Assembly (NCBI GenBank): GCA_003166955.1
Contig: PMUI01000113.1
Coordinates: 124,001 to 188,000, forward strand
DNA: 64,000 bases
Source of the DNA: Acidobacterium sp.
Lineage (GTDB): Bacteria; Acidobacteriota; Terriglobia; Terriglobales; Acidobacteriaceae
Direction of reading: 5' to 3'
Under the pieces are notes generated by a model, which saw only the letters and a program-made list of their open reading frames with translations, did no database searches and was not told where the DNA came from. Position 1 is the first letter of the stretch. Each line of letters starts with the position of its first letter. The translations under genes were made by a program, and so were the position numbers. Shown in pieces: positions 27,466 to 38,708 of this stretch.

Positions 27466-30084
27466 ATGCATTCACGCAGCATGCGCCTGTTGGTTCTTGC
27501 GTCCGCCTGCCTCCTCACCGCGATGGCTCTGCAGGCGCAGGCGCCGACGCCGGTTTCGGTGCTGGGACATACGCCCGGCGACGACTACTACCTCGCTAAC
27601 TACGAAGAGGAGATTCACTACTTCCACGAGCTCGCCGCCCACTCCGACCGGGTGAAGATGTTCACTGTCGGCAAATCGACCGAGGGCCGCGACATCGAAG
27701 TGGCCGTTATCTCCTCGCCGCAGAATCTGGCACGCCTCGACGAGTACAAATCCATCGCCCGGAAGCTGGCGACCGCGCAGGGACTCGACGACGCGCAGGC
27801 CAAAGAGCTGGCGCACACCTCGAAGGTCATCGTGCACATCGACGGCGGCCTGCACTCCATCGAAGTCGCCGGCGGGCAGCACTCGATCGCGCTGGCATAC
27901 AAGCTGGCCTCGGCGCAGGGCGATCCTGAAGTCGACACGATTCTCGACAACGTGATCCTGGTCCTGTGGCCTACGCTCAATCCCGACGGGCAGGACATGG
28001 TGGTTTCCTGGTATCGCAAGAACCTGGGCACGCGCTTCGAAGTGAGTCCGATGCCGTGGCTCTTCCAGGACTACGTCGGGCACGACAATAATCGCGACGG
28101 CTACATGCTCAACATGAAGGAGTCGCAGATCGTCACGAAGGCTGAGATCGAATACTCGCCGGTTATCTTCTATTGTCAGCACCAGACTGCGCCCTTTCCC
28201 GCGCGCATCTGGATTCCGCCCTTCTCCGATCCCATCTCCTCAAACATCAGCCCATACGTGCGCAGCTGGTTCAACGTCATCGGCACGAACATGGCCGCGT
28301 ATCTTGACGAGCATCAGATGCCGGGCGCCATCAGCGAATCGCAGTTCGATAACTGGTATCCGGGCTTCGTCGATTATGCCGGGTCGTTTCGCAATGAGAT
28401 TTCCTTCTTCACCGAGACGGCGCTCTATCGCTACGCCACGCCGCGCTTCTATACGGTCGACGAATTCCCGAAGGACATGCAGGATCTGAAGGCGCTGACC
28501 ATGTACACCACGCCGTGGCAGGGCGGCTGGTGGCGATTGAAAGACGCGGTGGATTACATGGTGGCGGGGTCGATGTCCGTGCTCGACACAGCGGCGCGAT
28601 ATCGCGAGCAGCTGCTCTATAACCGCTACCAGGCCGCGCGCGACAACATCAAACGCTTTGCGGACGCGCCGCCCTTCGCCTATGTCATCCCCAGCGTGCA
28701 GGCCGACGCGCCTGAAGCCGAGCAACTGGCGCACATCATGCAGGAAAACGGGATCGAGGTTCGCGAATCGCAGGCGGGATTCCGCGCCAACGGCCGCGAT
28801 TATCCCGCCGGCTCCTGGGTCATTCTGATGAATCAGCCGTACACATCGCTGGCGAAGGAGCTGTTCGAAGTGCAGCGCTACCCGGCGGCACTGTTCACTG
28901 AAAGCCAGAAGCCGGTCGACCTGCCTTATGACGTCACGGGATGGACGCTGCCCATGCAGATGGGCGTGCGCGTCGATCCCGTCACCGACCCCATCGCCGA
29001 CGAGCAACTCGCCCACCTGAAAGCCGTGAGCGACCTTGATCCACCGCCGGCGGAAGTACAGGGAACTGGCGGCACCTTCGTTCTGAGTCACCAGTCCAAT
29101 GCGAGTTTCCGCGTCATCAACGATGTTCTCGCTGCGGGCGGCTCGATCAGTTTTGCGCAGGATGAGGTGAAAACTCCCGAGGGTATGGAGAAAGGCGCGA
29201 TTGTTGCTAGTGGAGTCAGCCGCGCGGCTATCGGTGACTTATCGAAGAGATATGCGGTGTCTATCTTAGCCACGGACAAAGTACCCGAGCATGTTATCGC
29301 CGTCCACAAGGCCCGTGTTGGGTTGTATCGTCCCTGGGATGCTTCGATTGACGAAGGCTGGACGCGCTGGATTCTGGAGCAGTACGGCTACGCGCCGACC
29401 AGTTTGTACAACGCCGATATGCGGTCGGGCGGCCTGCGCGATCGCGTCGACGTGCTGATCCTGCCGGATATGCGGCGCCAGCAGTTGATGGAAGGCTTCC
29501 GCGACGGCATCGTGCCTGGACAGTACGCTGGCGGCCTGGGCGAAGAGGGCCTCGATAATTTGCGGGATTTTGTTCGGCGCGGAGGGACGCTCATCGCGTT
29601 CAACCAGACCGCGACGACGCTGATTCCCCTGCTGTCGCTGCCGGTGAAAGACGCGCTGGATGGTCTCAAGAGCGACAAGTTCTTCTGCTCCGGCGCGCTG
29701 CTCCGCGTCGAACTGGGATCGGGCGACCGTCCCGTCACGTACGGCCTGCCCAGCGAACCCATCGTAATGTTCGAGCAGGGTCCGGCATTTACCGTACAGC
29801 CTGGATTCCACGGCGCGATATTGGCGCGCTATCCAAAGGACAGCAATCCTCTGGAGAGCGGGCTGTTGCTGCATCCAGAAGCCATCGAGGACAAAATCGC
29901 CGCGCTCGAAGTGCCCTATGGCAGCGGCCGCATTTTTCTTTACGGATTCAAGCCGCAGTGGCGCGGGCAGTCTCACGGTACCTACAAATTCTTCATGAAT
30001 GCGCTCTACAAATATGATCAGCCGCCATTCCCAAAGCCCGAGCCTGCGGAGCCGAAGGATCAGAAGGAGAAGGCGGCCGAGTAG
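27466..30084 (+). CDS. Secreted M14-family zinc carboxypeptidase
   Basis: ATG 27466 is preferred to an in-frame ATG 45 bp upstream because AAAGGGAA precedes it and it opens directly into a signal peptide ([20 protein letters not shown]). The 872-residue protein has an N-terminal M14-type peptidase domain with HSIE as the first zinc ligands, [15 protein letters not shown], and a later His in [10 protein letters not shown] as probable third ligand. The C-terminal half contains a glutamine-amidotransferase/ThuA-like region (VDVLILPD and [10 protein letters not shown]). This build is common among acidobacterial secreted peptidases. It lies 178 bp after the receptor, separated by a terminator. Confidence 0.85.
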   Translation: MHSRSMRLLVLASACLLTAMALQAQAPTPVSVLGHTPGDDYYLANYEEEIHYFHELAAHSDRVKMFTVGKSTEGRDIEVAVISSPQNLARLDEYKSIARKLATAQGLDDAQAKELAHTSKVIVHIDGGLHSIEVAGGQHSIALAYKLASAQGDPEVDTILDNVILVLWPTLNPDGQDMVVSWYRKNLGTRFEVSPMPWLFQDYVGHDNNRDGYMLNMKESQIVTKAEIEYSPVIFYCQHQTAPFPARIWIPPFSDPISSNISPYVRSWFNVIGTNMAAYLDEHQMPGAISESQFDNWYPGFVDYAGSFRNEISFFTETALYRYATPRFYTVDEFPKDMQDLKALTMYTTPWQGGWWRLKDAVDYMVAGSMSVLDTAARYREQLLYNRYQAARDNIKRFADAPPFAYVIPSVQADAPEAEQLAHIMQENGIEVRESQAGFRANGRDYPAGSWVILMNQPYTSLAKELFEVQRYPAALFTESQKPVDLPYDVTGWTLPMQMGVRVDPVTDPIADEQLAHLKAVSDLDPPPAEVQGTGGTFVLSHQSNASFRVINDVLAAGGSISFAQDEVKTPEGMEKGAIVASGVSRAAIGDLSKRYAVSILATDKVPEHVIAVHKARVGLYRPWDASIDEGWTRWILEQYGYAPTSLYNADMRSGGLRDRVDVLILPDMRRQQLMEGFRDGIVPGQYAGGLGEEGLDNLRDFVRRGGTLIAFNQTATTLIPLLSLPVKDALDGLKSDKFFCSGALLRVELGSGDRPVTYGLPSEPIVMFEQGPAFTVQPGFHGAILARYPKDSNPLESGLLLHPEAIEDKIAALEVPYGSGRIFLYGFKPQWRGQSHGTYKFFMNALYKYDQPPFPKPEPAEPKDQKEKAAE

Positions 30085-30143
30085 CTGCGGCATTTGCGTC
30101 GCGTCCGCGAACCGACGAGAATGGCCTGTTCAAGAGGACCTCG

Positions 30144-31802
30144 ATGAATCAGCCTCAGCCTGTTATTCGCGCGCCGCGGGGCAACACTCGCACCGCGCGT
30201 GGCTGGATTCAGGAAGCCGCGAAGCGGATGCTGATGAACAATCTCGATCCTGAAGTGGCTGAGAAGCCCGCGGAGCTGATCGTCTACGGCGGACGCGGCA
30301 AGGCGGCGCGCAACTGGGAGTGCTTTCACAAGATCGTCGAAACGCTGGATCGCCTTGAGAACAACCAGACGCTGCTCATCCAGTCGGGAAAGCCGGTCGC
30401 CGTGTTCGAGACGCAGCGTCTCGCGCCGCGCGTTCTGATCGCCAACTCCAACCTGGTGCCGCACTGGGCCACGTGGGAGCACTTCGACAAACTGGATCAG
30501 GCGGGGCTGATGATGTACGGCCAGATGACCGCCGGCTCCTGGATCTATATCGGCACGCAGGGCATTCTGCAGGGAACCTACGAGACCTTTCAGGGTGCAG
30601 CGCAGCGCCACTTCAACAACACGCTCGCGGGAACCATCACCGTCACCGCTGGCCTTGGCGGGATGGGCGGCGCGCAGCCGCTGGCCGTGAAGCTCGCAGG
30701 CGGCGTCAGTATCTGCGTCGAAGTCGATGCGAGCCGCATCCAGCGCCGCCTCGAAACGCGCTACCTTGACAAGGCGACCAACTCGCTCGACGAGGCCATC
30801 GCGATGGCCCGCGAAGCAAAAGCCGCGCGCCGAGCCGTCTCCATTGGGCTGATGGGCAACGCCGCCGAAGTTCTGCCGAAGATGGTCGAGATCGGCTTCA
30901 CACCCGATCTTGTCACGGACCAGACCAGCGCGCACGATCCTCTTTGGGGATACTTGCCGATTGCCCGCGCCGACGAGGACCTGAACACCGTCCGCGCAAA
31001 GCAGCAGGACATATATATGGAGCGTGTACGGGCTTCCATCGCTGCGCACGTGCGCGCCATCCTCACCATGCAGCAGCGCGGCGCCGTCGCCTTCGACTAC
31101 GGCAACAATCTTCGCACGCAGGCCCAGCTCGCCGGTGTGACCGACGCGTTCTCGTATCCAGGCTTCGTCCCCGCCTTCATCCGCGATTCGTTCTGCGAAG
31201 GGCGAGGGCCCTTTCGCTGGGTGGCGCTCTCGGGCGATCCCGCCGACATCGCGAAGACGGATCAGGCGCTGCTCCAGCTCTTCCCCGACGACCAGCGTCT
31301 GACGCAGTGGCTCACCTACGCGGCCGATCAAATCGCCTTCCAGGGATTGCCGGCGCGCATCTGCTGGCTTGGCTACGGGCAGCGCGATCGCGCGGGGCTG
31401 CTCTTCAACCAGATGGTGCGCGACGGACGTCTGAGCGCGCCGATCGTGATCGGCCGCGACCATCTCGATGCGGGTTCGGTCGCCAGCCCCTTCCGCGAAA
31501 CCGAGGCGATGCGCGACGGCTCCGATGCCGTCTCCGACTGGCCGCTGCTGAATTTCGCCACCGGCATTGCCAGCGGCGCGTCGTGGATGAGCTTCCATCA
31601 CGGCGGCGGCGTGGGCATGGGTTATAGCCAGCACGCCGGACTGGTGGCGGTGGCCGACGGCAGCGACGAAGCCGAAGAGCGACTGCGCCTGTGCCTGAGG
31701 AATGATCCTGCGCTGGGCGTTGTGCGCCATGCCGATGCGGGCTACGAACGGGCGATCGGCATAGCGCGCGACCGCGGTGTAGATATGCCGAGCCTCCGAT
31801 GA
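30144..31802 (+). CDS. hutU: Urocanate hydratase
   Basis: HutU converts urocanate to 4-imidazolone-5-propionate with tightly bound NAD+, the second step of histidine degradation. The 552-residue length is typical. Diagnostic stretches are [38 protein letters not shown] (NAD-binding) and [17 protein letters not shown], which contains the conserved active-site Cys. It overlaps hutI by 4 bp (ATGA), and the four hut-cluster genes form one translationally coupled unit. Confidence 0.97.
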   Translation: MNQPQPVIRAPRGNTRTARGWIQEAAKRMLMNNLDPEVAEKPAELIVYGGRGKAARNWECFHKIVETLDRLENNQTLLIQSGKPVAVFETQRLAPRVLIANSNLVPHWATWEHFDKLDQAGLMMYGQMTAGSWIYIGTQGILQGTYETFQGAAQRHFNNTLAGTITVTAGLGGMGGAQPLAVKLAGGVSICVEVDASRIQRRLETRYLDKATNSLDEAIAMAREAKAARRAVSIGLMGNAAEVLPKMVEIGFTPDLVTDQTSAHDPLWGYLPIARADEDLNTVRAKQQDIYMERVRASIAAHVRAILTMQQRGAVAFDYGNNLRTQAQLAGVTDAFSYPGFVPAFIRDSFCEGRGPFRWVALSGDPADIAKTDQALLQLFPDDQRLTQWLTYAADQIAFQGLPARICWLGYGQRDRAGLLFNQMVRDGRLSAPIVIGRDHLDAGSVASPFRETEAMRDGSDAVSDWPLLNFATGIASGASWMSFHHGGGVGMGYSQHAGLVAVADGSDEAEERLRLCLRNDPALGVVRHADAGYERAIGIARDRGVDMPSLR

Positions 31803-33049
31803 AAGCCGACCTGCTCATCCGCGGGATCTCGCAGCTGGTAACGGCGGAAAGCCCCGGACCGAAACATGGCGCTGCGATGCGCCAGCTGAGGATCATCGAG
31901 CACGCCTCGCTGGCTGTGTCCGACGGCAAAATTCTGTGGGCTGGACCGGAATCGGATTGGTCCGGAGACGCTGCAGCCGTCGTCGATGTCGGACGGCGCG
32001 CCGTCGTTCCAGGATTGGTTGACCCGCACACGCACGCAGTCTGGGCTGGCGACCGTCTGGCGGATTTCGATGCGCGCATTTCCGGGGTGCCTTATGAACG
32101 CATCCTGGCTTCGGGCGGCGGCATCTGGAGCACGATTCGCGCGACGGCGTCGGCACCGGCAGACGAATTGATCCGGCTGGCGAAGCCGCGGATCGACGCA
32201 CTGCTCCGTTCCGGCGCAACGACGATCGAGGTCAAGTCCGGTTATGGATTCTCGTTAGACGCGGAGATCGCCATGCTGCAGGTCATTCGCGCTTTGTCCG
32301 ACGCGAGCCCGGCGCGCATTGTTCCGACGCTGCTCATTCACGTGCCTCCAAAGAGCGCGGCAGACAGAGCCGCCTGCGTGTCCGACGTGTGTCAGACATT
32401 AGTCCCAGAAGTCGCGCGGCAGAAGCTTGCCGCTGCGGTCGATGTTTTTATCGAGAAAGAAGCCTGGAGCGCAGCCGAGGCCGAGCCGATTCTTGCGAGC
32501 GCGCGGCAGCACGGCCTGGCCATCAAGCTGCACACGGAGCAGTTCCACCGCGTTGGTGGCCTCGAACTCGGCTTGCGGATGGGCGCTCTCAGCGTTGATC
32601 ATCTGGAGGCGTGCGTTGCCGAGCAGGTCGCGCTGATCGCCTGCAGCAAAACCGTGGCCACAATTCTGCCCGGCGTCTCGCTGCATCTCGGTCTGCCGCC
32701 GGCCCCGGGCCGGGCTTTGATCGACGCAGGAGCAGCGGTCGCTGTGGGCACCGACCTCAATCCGGGATCGAGCCCGCTATTCTCCACTGCTACGGCGTTG
32801 GCGCTCTCGATTCGTCTCAATGGCCTCACGGCACAGGAGGCTCTCGTTGCCGGAACGGTGAACGCCGCGTGTGCCCTCGGACTCGACGACGCCGGTCGCC
32901 TTGAGCCGGGACTCCCGGCAGACTTCCTGGTCCTGGACGGGTCCGACTGGCGCGAGCTGGTCTACACGCTTGGCGCCAATCCAGTCCGCGAGGTCTGGAT
33001 TCGCGGCGTGAGTATCCCGTCGTGTACCGCGGAGGGTTCGGGCCGATGA
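31799..33049 (+). CDS. hutI: Imidazolonepropionase
   Basis: HutI hydrolyses imidazolonepropionate to N-formimino-L-glutamate. The 416-residue protein is an amidohydrolase with the metal motif [13 protein letters not shown], the substrate region [23 protein letters not shown], a later metal/catalytic His in [11 protein letters not shown], and the C-terminal [11 protein letters not shown]. It starts in an ATGA overlap with hutU and ends in an ATGA overlap with hutF. Confidence 0.96.
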   Translation: MKADLLIRGISQLVTAESPGPKHGAAMRQLRIIEHASLAVSDGKILWAGPESDWSGDAAAVVDVGRRAVVPGLVDPHTHAVWAGDRLADFDARISGVPYERILASGGGIWSTIRATASAPADELIRLAKPRIDALLRSGATTIEVKSGYGFSLDAEIAMLQVIRALSDASPARIVPTLLIHVPPKSAADRAACVSDVCQTLVPEVARQKLAAAVDVFIEKEAWSAAEAEPILASARQHGLAIKLHTEQFHRVGGLELGLRMGALSVDHLEACVAEQVALIACSKTVATILPGVSLHLGLPPAPGRALIDAGAAVAVGTDLNPGSSPLFSTATALALSIRLNGLTAQEALVAGTVNAACALGLDDAGRLEPGLPADFLVLDGSDWRELVYTLGANPVREVWIRGVSIPSCTAEGSGR

Positions 33050-34455
33050 GCACCCTGTATCGCCCCGAGCTTCTCTTCGCCGGCGGCCGCTTCATCGCGC
33101 AGGCCGGTCTTTTGGTCGACGATGACGGCCGGTGCCAAAACGTCACCGCGTCAGACACAACGTCAGACAAGGCGTCCGACACGATCATCGACCTGCCGGG
33201 CAAGGCGCTGCTTCCGGGATTCGTCAATGTGCACTCGCACGCCTTTCAGCGCCTCATCCGCGGTAAATCGGAATCGCGCGCCGTCGCCGGCAAGGACTTC
33301 TGGTCCTGGCGCAGGACGATGTATCACGCGGCGGCTAACCTCGATCCGCAGCAGGTCTACGACGTCGCGCGCATGGCGTTTCTTGAGATGGCGCTCGCCG
33401 GGACGACAACGGTGGGCGAGTTCCACTACCTGCACACATCGCCCGATGGCCGTCCCTATGACGATCCGAATTTGCTCAGCAAGCAGGTGATCGCGGCGGC
33501 GCAGTCCGTCGGCATCCGCATCGTTTTGCTGCGATGCGCATATCTGCGATCGGGCTACCAACTGCAGCGCGATCCCGGTCAGACACGCTTCTTCGAGACT
33601 GCGCCGGAGTTTCTGGCCAATATGGATGCGCTGGTGGGTGAGTATCTAGGCGGCTCGGCAGAAGTCTGCCTCGGCGTCGCACCGCACAGCATTCGCGCCG
33701 TGCCGTTCGACGATCTGTGCCAAATTGTCACCTGGGCACGTGACAAAAGTCTGCCACTGCACATGCATATGGCGGAACAGGTCGCGGAGAACGAAGCCTG
33801 CATGCGCGAATACGGCGCCACCCCGGTTGCGCTGCTTGGCAGGTCCGGACTGTTGGGCCCGGACTGGACCGCTGTGCACGCGATTCACATCGCCGCCGAA
33901 GAAACGAGGATGCTGGCCGATGCGGGTGCGACCATTTGTTCGTGTCCGACAACCGAGCGCAACCTGGGCGACGGGATTCTCGCGGCTGACCAGGCGATGC
34001 AGGCCGGAGTTCGCGTGGCGTTTGGATCTGATAGCCAGGCGCAGATCGATCCGCTGGAGGATGCGCGCGAGCTGGACTATCACCTGCGTCTGACGCACCA
34101 GCAGCGCGCCATCCTCGACCAGATTGGCGGTCAGAATCTCGCGGCGCGTCTCTTCGACTGCGCAACGGTGAACGGCGCGCGCAGCCTCGCGGTTCCGACC
34201 GGAACGTTGGCCACGGGCTCGTTCGCGGATTTCTTCACCGTCGATCTTCGCGACATCTCGATCGCCGGCCATTCTGCCGACGATTTGCTCCCGCTAATTG
34301 TTTTTGGGATGAACCGCACCGCGATCCGCGACGTCGCCGTGAACGGCAAGCTGATCGTTCGCGATGGCGGGTACGCACTCCGCGACGAAATCGTCTCGCG
34401 GTACGAAGAAGTGCACGCGAAAGTGTGGCGCGACGCGGCAGGTGCAGTCCGATGA
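33046..34455 (+). CDS. hutF: Formimidoylglutamate deiminase
   Basis: HutF deaminates N-formimino-L-glutamate to N-formyl-L-glutamate and ammonia, defining the five-step branch of histidine use. Start set at ATG 33046, which overlaps the hutI stop; a GTG at 33022 is less likely. The 469-residue amidohydrolase has PGFVNVHSHAFQRLIRG (metal His pair), the long helix region WSWRRTMYHAAANLDPQQ, HMHMAEQVAENEAC, and FGSDSQAQIDPLEDARELDY, all typical of HutF. The product should be handled by a formylglutamate-cleaving enzyme; the next gene is the candidate. Confidence 0.95.
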   Translation: MSTLYRPELLFAGGRFIAQAGLLVDDDGRCQNVTASDTTSDKASDTIIDLPGKALLPGFVNVHSHAFQRLIRGKSESRAVAGKDFWSWRRTMYHAAANLDPQQVYDVARMAFLEMALAGTTTVGEFHYLHTSPDGRPYDDPNLLSKQVIAAAQSVGIRIVLLRCAYLRSGYQLQRDPGQTRFFETAPEFLANMDALVGEYLGGSAEVCLGVAPHSIRAVPFDDLCQIVTWARDKSLPLHMHMAEQVAENEACMREYGATPVALLGRSGLLGPDWTAVHAIHIAAEETRMLADAGATICSCPTTERNLGDGILAADQAMQAGVRVAFGSDSQAQIDPLEDARELDYHLRLTHQQRAILDQIGGQNLAARLFDCATVNGARSLAVPTGTLATGSFADFFTVDLRDISIAGHSADDLLPLIVFGMNRTAIRDVAVNGKLIVRDGGYALRDEIVSRYEEVHAKVWRDAAGAVR

Positions 34456-35582
34456 AGACGGTCGTCGAACTACTGTCCGACCTGATTCGCATTCCTTCGA
34501 ATTCCGCGGTCTCGAATCGCGGCGTCATCGACTACGCAACCCGTGTGCTCCACAACGCGGGCTGGTCGTCGCGCGAGCTGCCGTATCGCGACCCGGCCAG
34601 CGTTGAGAAGGTGAACCTCATCGCCGCGCCGCCTGGCCAAAACAAGGACGCCCGCGACGTGGACCTCGTCTTCATGTGTCACACCGACACCGTTCCCTAC
34701 GCCGCGGATTGGACAAATGCCGTCGATCCGATCCTGAAAGACGGCAACCTGCATGGTTGTGGGGCGTGCGACGTGAAGGGATTTCTCGCCTGCCTCCTCG
34801 CAGTCATCTCGCAAACGCAGACAAAGAACTGGCCCGATGGCCTGCGCCTCGTGCTCACTGCCGACGAGGAAATTGGCTGCATCGGAGCCTCCCATCTCAC
34901 GGCGAACAATGTGCTGAGGCCTCGACGCATGATCATCGGCGAGCCGACGTCGCTGCATCCTGCCTGCGCGGGCAAAGGCTATTGCCTGGCAGAAGTCATC
35001 GTCCATGGAAAGGAGGCGCACAGCGCGCATCCGCAACAGGGAAAGTCCGCGATCTACGAGGCTGCGCGCCTCATCGCTCGAATCGGAGAATTGTCCGCGC
35101 AGCTTGCCGCGAAGACGAATAGCTTCTTCGAGCCCGGCTTCACGACCATCAACGTTGGCACCATCCAGGGCGGAACGGCGAAGAACATCGTGCCGGGCTT
35201 GTGCCGGTTTCATCTGGAGTGGAGGCCGATTCCCGGCGAGCCAGCTAACCGGGTCTTAGAAGCGGTTGCTGCGATCGTCGAACGTCTTCGTCACGCGGAC
35301 CCCGGATTTCACGCCGAGATGAAACCGCTCCGCCGGCAACCCGGGTTCGAAACCAGCGCCGACGCGCCGCTGGTGCGCTCGGTCGAGGCCCTCACCCACA
35401 GGCCCGCAGCGTCGATCCCATTCGGCTCAGAAGCGAGCCTCTTCGCCCCGCTTGCCGAGGAGGTGATTGTCTTCGGTCCGGGCGATATGCGCACCGCGCA
35501 CAGCAGCCGCGAGTGCGTCGCGGTCGCGGAGCTCGACGAAGCCGTGGCGTGCCTGCGTTCCCTGATGGCCGCGGGGGGATAA
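34452..35582 (+). CDS. M20-family deacylase (ArgE-like) in the hut operon, possible N-formylglutamate hydrolase
   Basis: The 376-residue protein begins at an ATGA overlap with hutF. It is an ArgE/DapE-type di-zinc amidohydrolase: FMCHTDTVP (first metal His), GCGACDVKGF (bridging Asp), ADEEIGCIG (catalytic Glu-Glu), IGEPTSLHPA (metal Glu) and a late His in TAHSSRECV. ArgE deacetylates acetylornithine, but this gene is coupled to hutF and no arginine genes are nearby. Since no HutG-type deformylase is seen in the operon, it is a plausible substitute cleaving N-formylglutamate to glutamate and formate. That role is inference from context. Confidence 0.85.
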   Translation: MKTVVELLSDLIRIPSNSAVSNRGVIDYATRVLHNAGWSSRELPYRDPASVEKVNLIAAPPGQNKDARDVDLVFMCHTDTVPYAADWTNAVDPILKDGNLHGCGACDVKGFLACLLAVISQTQTKNWPDGLRLVLTADEEIGCIGASHLTANNVLRPRRMIIGEPTSLHPACAGKGYCLAEVIVHGKEAHSAHPQQGKSAIYEAARLIARIGELSAQLAAKTNSFFEPGFTTINVGTIQGGTAKNIVPGLCRFHLEWRPIPGEPANRVLEAVAAIVERLRHADPGFHAEMKPLRRQPGFETSADAPLVRSVEALTHRPAASIPFGSEASLFAPLAEEVIVFGPGDMRTAHSSRECVAVAELDEAVACLRSLMAAGG

Positions 35583-35605
35583 GAGGCAAGGCCAGCTTTG
35601 CGGTG

Positions 35606-38600
35606 CTAATTGTCAGTGTTGATCATCGGTCCGGGCATGGTGCGAAAGCGCGATCCGGCATTGGGCTGGGGGCGCGCTTCAAAGCTCGCGCAATTCCGCC
35701 CGGAATTCTTGGCGACATAGAGTGCTGTATCCGCGCGGCAAAGCACTTCGCGAATCGAGGGGGAATCCACTTCAGGGCGGAAGGTCGCCACGCCAATGCT
35801 GCACGTGAGCCGGATGGTGCTTTCGCCAACCTCGAAGGGTCGCGCCCGGATGGAATCGAGCAGATCGTTGACGCGGCCGGGAGCGACAGCGAAATCCCAG
35901 CCTGGAAACAGGATGAGGAATTCTTCTCCGCCATAGCGCCCCACGATGTCATATCCGCGCATGGCGGAGCGGAAGCGGGCGGCGGATTCGCGGATCACGT
36001 CGTCGCCACAAAGGTGACCGTAGTTGTCATTGAGGCTCTTGAAATGATCGAGGTCGGCGATGAGCACGCCCAGCGGAGTCCGGTCGCGCGTCGCTCTGGA
36101 GATTTCGCGCTGCAGATGTTCCAGCATGGCCGCGCGGTTGAAGATCCCGGTAAGTGAATCGTGCGTAGCCTGAATATGCAGCTCGCGGCGCGTCGCCTCC
36201 AGCGCCGCCTTCTCCGCCTCCAGCTGTGCGGTGCGTTCCGCGACGGTGCGCGTCAATTCCTGCTGGCGCAGTGTGAGGGCGCGGGTGCGGAAGGCAACCA
36301 CGGCCCACGCGATCAGCAGTGCGATCATCACGTAGCATGTGTAGGCCACAGGCGTGCGGCTCAGCGGCGGCCGCAGCGAAAAGCTGAACGAGGCTCCCGT
36401 CTTATTCCAGACGCCGTCGTTATTCTCCGCCTGCACGGTGAAGGTGTAGTACCCCGGCGGCAGGTTGGTATACCACGCGCCGCGACGACCTCCGGAGTAG
36501 TTCCAGTCAGGATCGAAGCCGATGAGCCGATAGCGAAAGCGTTCGCGCTGCGGCGCTACAAAGCTGGGAGCGCTGAACGATACTTCGAGATTGCCGGAGC
36601 CGGGGCCGAGCCGGACATTATTTTCCAGAGGAATGTTGCGGGACCCGAGCTTCACGCGCTCGATCCATACCGGAGGCACGACTGTGTTGAGGGAAATGTG
36701 CGCCGGATCGACGACCGCGACGCCCTGGATTGTCCCGAACCAGAGCCGGCCGTCGCGGCTCTTCCACGCACACGGCATGCTGCCGTAGAGCGTCTCGCGA
36801 GAACGAAGGCCGTCGGCGGTGCCGTAGAGCACGGGATGCACGGTGGTGGCGGGCTGGCTGAGTTCACTCTTCGCAATGCGGAAGATCCCGGTGTCGCCGC
36901 CGAACCACAGGCTGCCATGGTCGTCGCCGACGATGGCGCCGATAGAGGTGTCGGGCATATCCTGGTCGGGCGTCCAGGTCGTCACCTTGCCGTCACGAAT
37001 ATGGCTGAGGCCGCCGCCCTGGGTACCGGCCCACATACTGCCGTCCGGATCGGCGTACAGGCTCATCACGTGGTCGCTGTGAAGGCCATTGGCCATCGTG
37101 AAGCTGGTCGTGATGCCCTGGTAGAGGCGTTGGGCGCCGTCTCCGTCGAGGGCAATCCACAAGGCGCCGTCGGTCGATTCGGCGAGACCCGCGATACGAC
37201 CCGTCTCGGTAACATGGCGAATCGCGCCGCGATCGAAGCGAGCGAGCCCGCTGCCCTCGAATCCGATCCACAGAGTCCCGTCGCGATCCTCGAGAAGCGA
37301 ATTCACTGAAGAATCGCCCGCGTGAGGGTCGTGGAAAATCGAAATTTGCCCGCGGTGAATCCGTGCCAGAGTCGCGTGCCGATAGCCTACCCAAAGATCG
37401 CCGTCGCGCGTCTGCCCCATGGAATAAACCGCCTGGTTCGGCAGACCGTTGCGCTGACCCCACACTTCAACACGGCCGTCAGCGAGCAGGTGATCGAGGC
37501 CCTTGTCGTCGGCTCCGATCCACATGGTGCCGTCCTGCGCCTGCAGCACGTTGCCGGTGTAGTTGCCGGAAAGGCCTTCCGGCGTGCCGAAGACGGTGAA
37601 CTTACCGTTGCGGAGTTGCGCCACGCCCGCATCCAGAGAGCCAACCCAGAGGCTTCCTTCGCGGTCCTCAAAAAGCGCATGGGCGCAGCGATCGCTGGGC
37701 AGGCCGCGAGATGCATCGTAGAAATTCAGCTTGCCGCGATACAACCGCGCGATGCCGTGGCGGTCAAAGGCGATCCACAGAGCGCCGTCGTGGTCGGAAA
37801 CCAACGCGGCAATCTCGTTCCAGGGCAGACGCTGTGGGAACGCCGCGATGTGGCCATTGCGGATCTGCGCCAAACCTCCGTCCTGGGTTCCCACCCACAT
37901 CGAGTCATCCTGGCCGCGGGCGAGCGCAACGATGGCATCGCCAGGCAGGCCGTCGCGCGTGGTCAGGGTTCTGAAGCGGCCGTGCTCGAAACGGGCCAGG
38001 CCCTTTGCCGTTCCCACCCACAGAGTCCCGCCCGCGTCGATGGCGATCGCGCTGATGGAAAGATCGGCGAGGCCATTGCCGATCGTCCAGCTTTGTACGC
38101 GGCCATCGACGATGCGATTGAGCCCTCGGCCCGTGCCCACCCACAGACCGCCTTCGCGGTCCTCGCAGAGCGCCACGATGCTGTTTCCGGAAAGTCCATC
38201 CCTGGTCGTCAGGGTGGTGAACACACCATCGGGGGCCGTGGAAGTCGCAGGCCGATAGCGGCTCAGCCCACTGTCCGTGCCGATCCAGAGGCTGCCGTCG
38301 ATGCCGGCGGCCAGCGCCTGCACGAAGCTCGACGCCAGCCCATTCGCATTATGCCGCGTATATGTTGTGAAATGCGCGCCGTCGAAACGGGTCAGGCCCT
38401 CCTGCGTTCCGAACCACAGATAGCCATCCGCGGTCTGCGCCATGGCCTGGACGGAATTCTGCGGCAGACCGGACTCGCTGGTCCACGAAGTCTGCATGTA
38501 CTGGGTGATGGCCTTGCCCGGATCGAGCGCGAACGCCATCTGCGCCGCCAGAGTCATCGCCGCAAAAATCGCACACGCCGCAGCGGACCATCCGCTTTGG

Positions 38601-38695
38601 GCTCGGCGAACACACCTCCCTGCGTTCGTATGCTGCGCAATCGCGGTCGCGCCCTGCGCACACCGTTGATGTCGAGTTGGAATGATCAGGCCCAT
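35606..38695 (-). CDS. Propeller-sensor diguanylate cyclase (Reg_prop/Y_Y_Y/GGDEF)
   Basis: The 1029-residue protein has an N-terminal hydrophobic export signal (about residues 36-55), then many two-component-propeller repeats of the type LWVGTGRGLNRI (about 60-700), a Y_Y_Y domain (about 715-780), one membrane helix (VAYTCYVMIALLIAWAVVAF), a coiled coil, and a GGDEF domain. The active loop is GGEEF near residue 920, preceded five residues upstream by RGYD, matching the RxxD product-inhibition I-site. It should make cyclic di-GMP in the cytoplasm in response to a periplasmic ligand. Its start lies 13 bp after the stop of the GGDEF-EAL gene, indicating an operon. Confidence 0.9.
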   Translation of the reverse strand: MGLIIPTRHQRCAQGATAIAQHTNAGRCVRRAQSGWSAAACAIFAAMTLAAQMAFALDPGKAITQYMQTSWTSESGLPQNSVQAMAQTADGYLWFGTQEGLTRFDGAHFTTYTRHNANGLASSFVQALAAGIDGSLWIGTDSGLSRYRPATSTAPDGVFTTLTTRDGLSGNSIVALCEDREGGLWVGTGRGLNRIVDGRVQSWTIGNGLADLSISAIAIDAGGTLWVGTAKGLARFEHGRFRTLTTRDGLPGDAIVALARGQDDSMWVGTQDGGLAQIRNGHIAAFPQRLPWNEIAALVSDHDGALWIAFDRHGIARLYRGKLNFYDASRGLPSDRCAHALFEDREGSLWVGSLDAGVAQLRNGKFTVFGTPEGLSGNYTGNVLQAQDGTMWIGADDKGLDHLLADGRVEVWGQRNGLPNQAVYSMGQTRDGDLWVGYRHATLARIHRGQISIFHDPHAGDSSVNSLLEDRDGTLWIGFEGSGLARFDRGAIRHVTETGRIAGLAESTDGALWIALDGDGAQRLYQGITTSFTMANGLHSDHVMSLYADPDGSMWAGTQGGGLSHIRDGKVTTWTPDQDMPDTSIGAIVGDDHGSLWFGGDTGIFRIAKSELSQPATTVHPVLYGTADGLRSRETLYGSMPCAWKSRDGRLWFGTIQGVAVVDPAHISLNTVVPPVWIERVKLGSRNIPLENNVRLGPGSGNLEVSFSAPSFVAPQRERFRYRLIGFDPDWNYSGGRRGAWYTNLPPGYYTFTVQAENNDGVWNKTGASFSFSLRPPLSRTPVAYTCYVMIALLIAWAVVAFRTRALTLRQQELTRTVAERTAQLEAEKAALEATRRELHIQATHDSLTGIFNRAAMLEHLQREISRATRDRTPLGVLIADLDHFKSLNDNYGHLCGDDVIRESAARFRSAMRGYDIVGRYGGEEFLILFPGWDFAVAPGRVNDLLDSIRARPFEVGESTIRLTCSIGVATFRPEVDSPSIREVLCRADTALYVAKNSGRNCASFEARPQPNAGSRFRTMPGPMINTDN

Positions 38696-38708
38696 ATCGT
38701 TCAGGGTC

